Of a DNA stretch of 8,673 nucleotides, positions 1 through 5,059 are shown piece by piece. The stretch's first letter is position 1; each line of letters starts with the position of its first letter. The notes under the pieces are model-generated. The model did no database searches. It was not told the DNA's origin and saw nothing but the letters and a program-made list of their open reading frames with translations. The DNA is from CAZGSN01 sp964371655 (lineage in GTDB: Bacteria; Desulfobacterota; Binatia; HRBIN30): positions 1 through 8,673 of the forward strand of contig CAYJOD010000147.1 of NCBI GenBank assembly GCA_964371655.1, written 5' to 3'. The position numbers and the translations under genes were made by a program.

Positions 1-50
1 CACTCCACAACTTATCGTGTCCACAGATCGTCCCACGGCCGAATTTATGT

Positions 51-143
51 GCAAACACCTGCGGATCGCGACCTGAGCCGCGACCGTCAGGGAGCGGTGA
101 TTCGTGGGATCTCCCACACCCTCTGCCAGTGTGGTTCAAAATC
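51..143 (+). repeat. Dispersed intergenic repeat, left copy
   Basis: This stretch aligns without gaps to 4646-4738 in the same orientation. The core 69-122 is identical over 54 bp to 4664-4717, and the flanks are diverged (about 14 of 18 matches on the left, 14 of 21 on the right). The core contains a small palindrome, GTGGGA-TC-TCCCAC, and a looser CCGC...GCGG pairing, so it can fold. It lies beyond the 3' end of the tetR gene. It looks like an extragenic palindromic repeat of the kind scattered through large high-GC genomes. No coding function is visible. The remainder of positions 1-189 shows nothing else I can name. Confidence 0.85.
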
Positions 144-189
144 CGATCTGCTGGATCCAATCGGAATCCTGGGGATCGGGGGACCGCCG

Positions 190-849
190 CTATTTCCGTG
201 AACGCGGCGGCGCCGATATTTGCCCGGCGGCGCGAATGGCGTCGAACAGCATCGCCTGAGACAGCGCTGCGAGTTGCTCGACCGGCAACGTCCGGCGGCG
301 CAGCCACTCGATGGCGATCGCCTCCACGAAGCCGACCCAGCCGCGGATTGCCGAGTGCAACAGCGGGCTGGACACGTCGCCGGGCAATGCGTCGATGATG
401 CCGGTGACGAAGCTCGCGCGCGTGTCGTCCAGCACCTCGGTCACCTCGGCGTCCGAACCAATGCCGCCGCGCATCAGCGCTACGAAAGCCTCGCCCCGCC
501 GCGCGACAAACGCGAAATAGGTTTGCAGTGCCTGCCGGACCTGCTCTTCGGGTTTGGCGGTGAGATCGCGCTTGAGCGTCGCCTCGAGCAGTTGAAGCGC
601 GGCGACGCGCAGGGCCGCAACGTAGAAGCCGCGCTTGGTGGGGAAGTAGTGATAAAGAAGGCCCTTGGCGATCCCGGCGCTGCGGGCAATGTCGTCGATC
701 GATACCTCGTCGTAGGCGCGTTCGCCGAACATGATGAGCCCCAGATCCAGGAGCCGGGCACGTCGGTCCTCTACGTCGAGTCGAACCCTTGGGATCGCCG
801 GCTTGCGCCGTGCGACGCGGCCGCGAGGGCTTCGGGGGCGGGTGGTCAT
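190..849 (-). CDS. TetR/AcrR-family transcriptional repressor
   Basis: This 219-residue protein has the usual TetR size. After a basic, disordered N-terminus (about residues 1-24, rich in Arg and Pro) comes the TetR DNA-binding domain at about 26-75. It has an amphipathic helix (ARLLDLGLIMFGERAYDEVSI), then DDIARSAGIAKGLLYHYFPTK, whose recognition helix is at about 60-70 and carries the family-typical YHYF and the following K. The C-terminal two thirds are helical, variable and should bind a ligand and form the dimer; the ligand cannot be read from sequence. I chose ATG at 849 with a weak GGTGA at 854-858. An in-frame GTG at 867 would add six residues but lies inside the operator palindrome. 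The gene is divergent from the decarboxylase/dehydrogenase operon, so local repression plus autorepression is the likely role. A 7-bp hairpin (184-190 with 204-210) overlaps the stop codon but has no U-tract, so it is not a convincing terminator. Confidence 0.93.
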   Translation of the reverse strand: MTTRPRSPRGRVARRKPAIPRVRLDVEDRRARLLDLGLIMFGERAYDEVSIDDIARSAGIAKGLLYHYFPTKRGFYVAALRVAALQLLEATLKRDLTAKPEEQVRQALQTYFAFVARRGEAFVALMRGGIGSDAEVTEVLDDTRASFVTGIIDALPGDVSSPLLHSAIRGWVGFVEAIAIEWLRRRTLPVEQLAALSQAMLFDAIRAAGQISAPPRSRK

Positions 850-864
850 ACGGTCACCATGCCG

Positions 865-889
865 CACTATTGACTATAATTCAATAGTG
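865..889. promoter_or_regulatory. Predicted TetR operator palindrome
   Basis: CACTATTGA (865-873), a 7-bp spacer and TCAATAGTG (881-889) form a perfect 9-bp inverted repeat. It sits in the divergent region between the tetR start (849) and the operon start (982). It is AT-rich in otherwise GC-rich DNA. It covers promoter-like hexamers on both strands: TATAAT at 875-880 on the plus strand and TATAGT read on the minus strand at 878-873. Size, symmetry and place are typical of TetR-family operators, so binding here would block both directions. Operator function is inferred; the palindrome itself is seen. Confidence 0.8.
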
Positions 890-898
890 TCGTAGAAG
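870..898 (+). promoter_or_regulatory. Candidate promoter of the decarboxylase/dehydrogenase operon
   Basis: TTGACT (870-875) matches the -35 consensus at five of six bases. A 17-bp gap follows, then TAGAAG (893-898), a weak -10. An alternative is the perfect -10 hexamer TATAAT at 875-880, but no good -35 lies upstream of it. Either choice places the palindrome 865-889 over the polymerase site. The resulting leader to the ATG at 982 would be roughly 75-95 nt. The call assumes a sigma-70-like consensus in an unidentified organism. Confidence 0.4.
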
Positions 899-968
899 CG
901 GATCATGACCGGAACGGTTGTCCGGCTTTCACCAGCGGCGCGACGGGCCATGGGTGAGCCGAGTCCAC

Positions 969-975
969 GGAGGAG
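969..975 (+). promoter_or_regulatory. Ribosome binding site of the first operon gene
   Basis: GGAGGAG lies six bases before the ATG at 982. It is a near-perfect Shine-Dalgarno sequence, and the strongest seen in the window. It fixes the start of the decarboxylase-like gene. The next gene has no comparable site, so its translation probably relies on coupling. Confidence 0.85.
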
Positions 976-981
976 AAGCAA

Positions 982-1770
982 ATGAAGGGCGATCTGTTTC
1001 GCGGGATCAAGCAGTTCGCGTTCCCGGCTCCGGAGAATGCGCGCCACCTGGGGCGGTCAACGTTCCAGATTCCGACCTTCTACTATGACAACACTTCGAT
1101 GACGGCCATCTACACCGCATCGACCGAGCGGGTGCGGTCGTACCTGCCCGACTCGCGCATGCACCCCGTCGAGCTGCGCCCCGGCCGCTGCTTGGTGGCC
1201 TTCACGGCCTTTGAGTACCGAAAGAGCGACATCGATCCCTATAACGAATTCAGCATCGCCATTCTGATCAACTTCGACAAACCGGCCATCCCCGGACTCT
1301 CGATTCTACGCCAGCTGCTGGCGAATGTGTTTCACGCCTACGTCTGGCACCTGCCGGTGACGACGGAGATCGCTCGCTACGGCGGCGTCGAGTTGTACGG
1401 GTATCCCAAGTTCCTCGCCGACATCACCTTTACTCGCCAGGGCGGACACCTCGAGTGTGCGCTTGCGGAAGGGGGACGCTCCATCCTCACACTGCGCGGC
1501 AGGGACCTGCCAACCCGCCCCGGAAAGGTCGCACGCTTCAAGACCTATCCGGTGAAAGACGGCATCACCTTGTGCGGGAATGTCTACACCAGCCACCTGA
1601 GCTACGCCGAGTCGCGCCGCGGCGCCGACGCCTCGCTGACCCTGGGCACCCAGCACCCCATCTGCGGCGAGTTGCGTGGCATCGAGCTCAGTGAGAAGCC
1701 GCTGATCTACCAATACAGCGCCGAGAACGAGTGCGTGCTCTTCGGACCGCACAACCTCATCGACGACTGA
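982..1770 (+). CDS. Acetoacetate decarboxylase-like protein (ADC superfamily)
   Basis: The 262-residue length matches the acetoacetate decarboxylase family (about 245-265). Family landmarks are YNE at 87-89, the PVTTEIARYGGVELYGYPK stretch at 125-143, and a C-terminal beta-rich region ending LFGPHNLIDD. Lys143 in ELYGYPKFL aligns with the Schiff-base lysine of the classical active-site peptide ELSAYPKKL from Clostridium. The second lysine of that pair, which lowers the pKa of the first, is Phe144 here. Imine chemistry therefore remains possible, but true acetoacetate decarboxylation is doubtful; other superfamily members do aldol or dehydration chemistry. It has no signal peptide or membrane segment and is probably cytoplasmic. 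It is first in a three-gene operon, nine bases before the first acyl-CoA dehydrogenase gene, downstream of the TetR-type control region. The substrate is unknown, perhaps a beta-keto or enol acid related to the acyl-CoA handled by the next two genes. The family call is firm; the activity is not. Confidence 0.9.
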   Translation: MKGDLFRGIKQFAFPAPENARHLGRSTFQIPTFYYDNTSMTAIYTASTERVRSYLPDSRMHPVELRPGRCLVAFTAFEYRKSDIDPYNEFSIAILINFDKPAIPGLSILRQLLANVFHAYVWHLPVTTEIARYGGVELYGYPKFLADITFTRQGGHLECALAEGGRSILTLRGRDLPTRPGKVARFKTYPVKDGITLCGNVYTSHLSYAESRRGADASLTLGTQHPICGELRGIELSEKPLIYQYSAENECVLFGPHNLIDD

Positions 1771-1779
1771 TCCGGCGCT

Positions 1780-3282
1780 ATGAGGCTGAGCCCAGGCGAA
1801 CGGCGCGAGTACCTGCAGCGCGAGCCCCGCGTCGATGCCGTGATGAACAGCCTCCAGGGGCTGGGCTCGCTGCCGCGCGCAATCCTGCGCGACGTCAACA
1901 CCGCCATCGCGCTGGCGCGCAAGTTCAACGACGAGGTCGTGCGCCCGGTCTACCGAGACATCGATCTGCGCGTCAGGCAGGAGCACGACTATCTGCCTCA
2001 CGATTTCATTCGCACCGCCAACCAGTGGGGTCTCTTCTCCTTGTGGATCCCGAAACTCCTCGGCGGCGGCGGCCTCGACTTGCTGTCTTTGTATCCTTTT
2101 CTCGAAGAGATCTCCTCGGTCTGCGTCGGCCTCGCCAACGTCATCGGTGTCCACTACCTCGGTGTCAGTACCCTGAGCGCGAGCTGGAACCTGCGCTTGA
2201 TGAGCGTCATCTGTGGCGAGATCGCCCGCGCCTCCGGAGGAACCGAAGCGTGCCTCGTCTCGTTGGCGATCACCGAGCCGCTGGCCGGAACCGACGTCGA
2301 AGAGACGGAGCTCCTGAAGAAGGCCCGCATCGGCACCGTCGCGAAGCGGGTCGCGGGCGGATACCTGCTCAACGGCAGGAAGGTGTTCATCTCCAACGGC
2401 CACGTCTCCACCTGGCACATGGCCATCGCCTACGGCGACCGGAACAACCCGGTGGATACCATCGTCATGGCGGCGGTGAAGACTGGAACCGCCGGCTTCA
2501 GTTTCGGAGCGCATGAGAAGAAGATGGGGCAGCGCGCTTGCGTGGCGAGCGAACTGGTGTTCGAGGACTGCTTCGTACCGGACCAACTCATCTGCGCCGC
2601 GCCCGACACCTTGAGAGGCATGGTGAAGAGCCCACAACAGATCGGCCAGAACATCATCGATTTCATCGTCTCCTCCTCGCGTGCTGGGGTGGGCGCGTTC
2701 GCCACCGGCGCCGCACGTGGAGCCTACGAGGCGGCGCTGGACTTCGCGCGCCACACGTTCGTGCGCGGCGAGCTGCTGATCAACCACCAGGGCGCCCAGC
2801 TGGCGCTGGCCGAGATGTACAAGAACGTGAACATGGCGCGGGCGCTCTACCTCGAATCCGCCTACGCCAACGCCCTGCGAGGAATGTTCAAGGATCTTTA
2901 CGGGCGGCCGATGCATGCGCTGATGCGAGTCACTCCGCGCTGGTGTTTTGACCTGGTTTGCCCGGCTCTCCTGCAGCTGCCCGCGCTGAGCGAGCGGTTC
3001 CGGCGCCACTCCCTCGACAGCTACGCCGAGGATGATGGCCGCGTCTCGTCGGGCTGGGCCTCGATCGCAAAGTTCTCGTGCAGCGATCTGGCCATCCGCA
3101 ACTGCGACATCGCCATGGAGCTCATGGGTGCCGACGGGCTGCGGTTGGACGCGGGCGCCGAAAAACATCTTCGCGATGCGAAGCTGCTGCAGATCTACGA
3201 AGGCACCAACCAGCTCAACCGGCTCAATGTCCTGAAGAATATGGTGGTGTGGAACCTGCCGGAAGCCCGGGTGTTCGAATGA
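1780..3282 (+). CDS. Acyl-CoA dehydrogenase, long catalytic subunit (predicted alpha)
   Basis: This 500-residue acyl-CoA dehydrogenase is longer than the usual 380 or so. The helical N-domain spans about 35-150. The middle beta domain has the flavin-contacting motif LAITEPLAGTD (162-172) and the strand LNGRKVFISNG (197-207). The C-terminal helical domain starts near 290. The catalytic base is Glu474 in QIYEGTNQLNR, so the protein can abstract the alpha proton. The extra length comes from an N-terminal extension (about 30 residues) and an insert at about 365-425 between C-domain helices. Two motifs that in homotetramers grip the FAD of the partner subunit are degraded: RxQFG reads RGELL (329-333), and QxxGGxGY reads ELMGADGL (447-454). 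The start is nine bases after the decarboxylase stop without a clear Shine-Dalgarno, suggesting translational coupling. The stop overlaps the next gene's ATG. It should work only together with that neighbour. The acyl-CoA substrate is not identifiable; the insert might accommodate a bulky or cyclic acyl group. Confidence 0.92.
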   Translation: MRLSPGERREYLQREPRVDAVMNSLQGLGSLPRAILRDVNTAIALARKFNDEVVRPVYRDIDLRVRQEHDYLPHDFIRTANQWGLFSLWIPKLLGGGGLDLLSLYPFLEEISSVCVGLANVIGVHYLGVSTLSASWNLRLMSVICGEIARASGGTEACLVSLAITEPLAGTDVEETELLKKARIGTVAKRVAGGYLLNGRKVFISNGHVSTWHMAIAYGDRNNPVDTIVMAAVKTGTAGFSFGAHEKKMGQRACVASELVFEDCFVPDQLICAAPDTLRGMVKSPQQIGQNIIDFIVSSSRAGVGAFATGAARGAYEAALDFARHTFVRGELLINHQGAQLALAEMYKNVNMARALYLESAYANALRGMFKDLYGRPMHALMRVTPRWCFDLVCPALLQLPALSERFRRHSLDSYAEDDGRVSSGWASIAKFSCSDLAIRNCDIAMELMGADGLRLDAGAEKHLRDAKLLQIYEGTNQLNRLNVLKNMVVWNLPEARVFE

Positions 3283-4370
3283 CGGCGTACCCGCACGAGT
3301 TGCAGGCCTTCCAGGAGCTTGGCAATTCCTTCGCCCGGCGTGAGCTCGTCGACAAGCGCGAAGAGCACGACCGTTATCCTTTCGCACCGTTCTGGCATGC
3401 GGTGCTGCGGCAAGCCGCCGAGCTCGGCTTCTTCACCATCACACTCGCCGAGCGCTGGGGCGGCATCGACGCAGGCACCGCGGCGCTGGTGCCGTTGTGC
3501 GAGGAGATCAGTTGCGTCGACGCGAGCCTGGCGGGGGTCATCTTTACCAACGCGGCGGCGCTGGAGATCATCAACGTCGCGAGCGAATCGTCGGACTGCG
3601 AACTCGCCTTCGCGAAGCTCGCCGGTGCAGATGCGCTGCCGCTAGCATTTCCGTCCTACACCGGGCCGGACCAAACGGTATTGCCGACGGCGCGCGCGGA
3701 CGCCTCCGGCACGGCGATCACCGGCACGGTTCGCAACCTGGCCCTCGCTGGAATCGCGAAACACGCGGTCATTGCCGCGGCCAACGCCGACGGCTCGTGC
3801 AACTATTTCCTCACCGACCTCGGCGGGCGTGGGGTAAGCGTCTCGGCAACGGTGCCTTGCATCGGCTTTCGTGCCTGTCCCATTGCCGATGTCACCTTCG
3901 AAGCCGCCGCGGCTCTGTCGATCGGTACACTGGGCAGCGGGTTCGACCTGTACCGCGGGATGATGAAGCGTCTGGCGCCGGTCGCGGCCGCAATCCTCAT
4001 GGGTATTCTGAAGGGCTGCTTTGAAGAGGCCTACCGCTACGCCCAGGAGCGCCGGCAGGGCGGACGGGCAATCCTGGACTGGCCGGCGGTGGCGATGATG
4101 CTCGCCGAGATGGCAGCCGACATCAGGCTGGCGGAAACGTGCCTGATCGAGTCGCTCAACAGCTCGAGCGCTGCCACCGCCCTGGCCATCCGGCTGGGGG
4201 AGTGGACATGTCGTGCCACGACCAACGGCGTCCAGGTGCTCGGCGGTTACGGCTACACGAGCGATTACGGTCAGGAGAAGCGCATGCGCGACGCACGCAT
4301 GGCTCGGCAACTGCTCGGCATGCCGACCCTGCGCAAGCAGGACCTGTTCGACGAACAGTGGCGGGCGTAG
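3279..4370 (+). CDS. Acyl-CoA dehydrogenase-like subunit lacking catalytic Glu (predicted beta)
   Basis: This 363-residue acyl-CoA dehydrogenase fold protein starts at the ATG at 3279, which overlaps the previous stop (ATGA). An open frame extends upstream, but the family alignment begins at this Met. The N-domain (about 5-115) includes LGFFTITLAERWGGID and LVPLCEEISCVDASLAGV. The middle domain is weak: the TEPxAGSD site reads FPSYTGPD (124-131). The C-domain is intact, with YAQERRQGGRAI (254-265, the RxQFG site) and a textbook QVLGGYGYT followed by RMRDAR (319-327 and 335-340). The catalytic glutamate position is Leu346 in RQLLGMP, so the subunit cannot act as base. What it keeps is what a partner needs to hold its FAD, and what it lacks the upstream gene supplies. 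I infer it is the non-catalytic half of an alpha2beta2 enzyme rather than a decaying pseudogene, because the frame is open and the trans FAD motifs are well preserved. Confidence 0.9.
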   Translation: MTAYPHELQAFQELGNSFARRELVDKREEHDRYPFAPFWHAVLRQAAELGFFTITLAERWGGIDAGTAALVPLCEEISCVDASLAGVIFTNAAALEIINVASESSDCELAFAKLAGADALPLAFPSYTGPDQTVLPTARADASGTAITGTVRNLALAGIAKHAVIAAANADGSCNYFLTDLGGRGVSVSATVPCIGFRACPIADVTFEAAAALSIGTLGSGFDLYRGMMKRLAPVAAAILMGILKGCFEEAYRYAQERRQGGRAILDWPAVAMMLAEMAADIRLAETCLIESLNSSSAATALAIRLGEWTCRATTNGVQVLGGYGYTSDYGQEKRMRDARMARQLLGMPTLRKQDLFDEQWRA

Positions 4371-4397
4371 CGGCCTTGAATCCGAATACCTCGATTG

Positions 4398-4550
4398 GAA
4401 CCACGGATTCCACGGATGGGCACGGATCGGAAGAGGAAAGAGCTCCGCACAGATCAGATGAATTCTTCCGCCAGCTGCCGTGTCGTGGTCCCTCTCCAAG
4501 TTGGCGTCGTTCTTTTTCCTATCCGTGCCCATCCGTGTAATCCGTGGTTC
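4398..4550. repeat. Inverted-repeat element with 34-bp arms
   Basis: The left arm 4398-4431 begins GAACCACGGATT. The right arm 4517-4550 is its reverse complement with only two mismatches in 34. They enclose 85 bp of unrelated sequence with no gene. Each arm is itself internally repetitive (CCACGGAT, CACGGATG, CACGGATC, an 8-bp period), matching the CACGGAT-type intergenic repeats common in large-genome bacteria. The element starts 28 bp after the operon's last stop. No target-site duplication is evident at the ends. It could form a long cruciform or RNA stem at the operon's 3' end. Confidence 0.8.
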
Positions 4551-4645
4551 AAACTGAGTGTTTCCGGTTGAACCGGGTGACGAATGAATTGGCCGCGCAA
4601 GCACTCACCCGCTAACCGCTCGCTTACGTGCGCGGCTCTGACATG

Positions 4646-4738
4646 GCAAATACGTGCGTATCTCGACCTGAGCCGCGACCGTCAGGGAGCGGTGATTCGT
4701 GGGATCTCCCACACCCTGTACTACTGACGTTCGAAATC
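4646..4738 (+). repeat. Dispersed intergenic repeat, right copy
   Basis: This is the second copy of the repeat at 51-143, in the same orientation, with an identical 54-bp core at 4664-4717. The pair encloses the complete tetR gene and operon. The core carries the GTGGGA-TC-TCCCAC palindrome. Confidence 0.85.
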
Positions 4739-4783
4739 GTGTCGGCGGGCGAAGATTCCCGAGTTGCGGTGCCAAGCCAGCTC

Positions 4784-4942
4784 GCCCGCATTACTTGCGG
4801 GAGAGGGTTAGGGTGAGGGAACCGAGACGGCGGTGGGGATGGGCCCGCACTCCGGAGCCCTGCGGCGGACGTGTGGCGGAACTCCGCGTCGGGAAATTGG
4901 ATCCCTCACCCCCGCCCTCTCCCGCAGTGATGCGGGAGAGGG
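4784..4942. repeat. Inverted pair of CCCTCTCCCGC-type hairpin repeats
   Basis: The left unit 4785-4820 and right unit 4902-4936 are near-exact reverse complements, sharing TCCCTCACCC, CCCTCTCCCGCA and TGCGGG. Each unit also folds on itself. On the left, CCCGCA-TTACT-TGCGGG (4785-4801). On the right, a perfect 12-bp stem CCCTCTCCCGCA-GTGA-TGCGGGAGAGGG (4915-4942). This is the familiar extragenic palindromic repeat type of many Gram-negative genomes. It lies between convergent genes and could damp read-through, but no U-run follows. Confidence 0.75.
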
Positions 4943-4968
4943 GGTGCTGCTAAACACCTACGTGGGTT

Positions 4969-4983
4969 GCGGGCAAAGCCCGC
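4969..4983. repeat. Short GC hairpin downstream of the cyclase gene
   Basis: GCGGGC-AAA-GCCCGC makes a 6-bp stem with a 3-nt loop, extendable by wobble pairs. It lies about 76 bp beyond the cyclase stop codon. It has no following U-tract on either strand, so terminator function is only a possibility. Confidence 0.35.
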
Positions 4984-5059
4984 GATAGGTCCTCTGTGGT
5001 GAAGAAGCCAGGTTGGCGACTGGCGCGAGACCCGACCCCGTCGGGGAGGGCGACAGTGG

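Larger units (their letters stand above)
4371..5059. other. Repeat-filled convergent intergenic region
   Basis: These 689 bp separate the 3' ends of the operon and of the cyclase gene. I see no plausible coding region: the short open frames lack ribosome sites, family motifs and normal composition, and they cross the repeats. The region holds an inverted-repeat element (4398-4550), the second copy of the left-edge repeat (4646-4738), an inverted pair of CCCTCTCCCGC hairpin units (4784-4942), and small GC hairpins at 4969-4983 and 5036-5046 (CCCC-GTC-GGGG). No U-tract terminator is recognisable for either gene; the hairpins might serve as factor-assisted or bidirectional ends. Confidence 0.7.

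Noticed and set aside
184..210. Rho-independent terminator at the end of tetR
   Set aside because: The CCGCCGC/GCGGCGG stem has a 13-nt loop, overlaps the stop codon and is not followed by a U-tract.
220..873. Plus-strand frame opposite tetR
   Set aside because: The minus strand encodes a textbook TetR helix-turn-helix; the opposite frame has no recognisable content.
3078..3278. Upstream extension of the second dehydrogenase frame
   Set aside because: It overlaps the conserved C-terminus of the first dehydrogenase in another frame, and the family alignment begins at the ATG at 3279.
1306..3387. A 693-codon open frame on the minus strand opposite the first dehydrogenase gene
   Set aside because: It lies antisense to clear family proteins, its translation has no recognisable domain and odd His/Gln/Val-rich composition, and such mirror frames are expected in high-GC coding DNA.
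3279..4370. Second dehydrogenase as a decaying pseudogene
   Set aside because: The frame is fully open, coupling to the upstream gene is tight, and the motifs needed in trans are textbook quality, so loss of the catalytic Glu looks like specialisation.
3642..4604. Minus-strand frame running from the intergenic repeats into the second dehydrogenase gene
   Set aside because: Its start lies in the spacer and it reads through the inverted-repeat element before lying antisense to a conserved gene; no family motif is seen.
4398..4942. CRISPR array or insertion sequence in the repeat-rich spacer
   Set aside because: The repeats are of three different kinds in inverted or single copy with no regular spacers, and there is no transposase frame.
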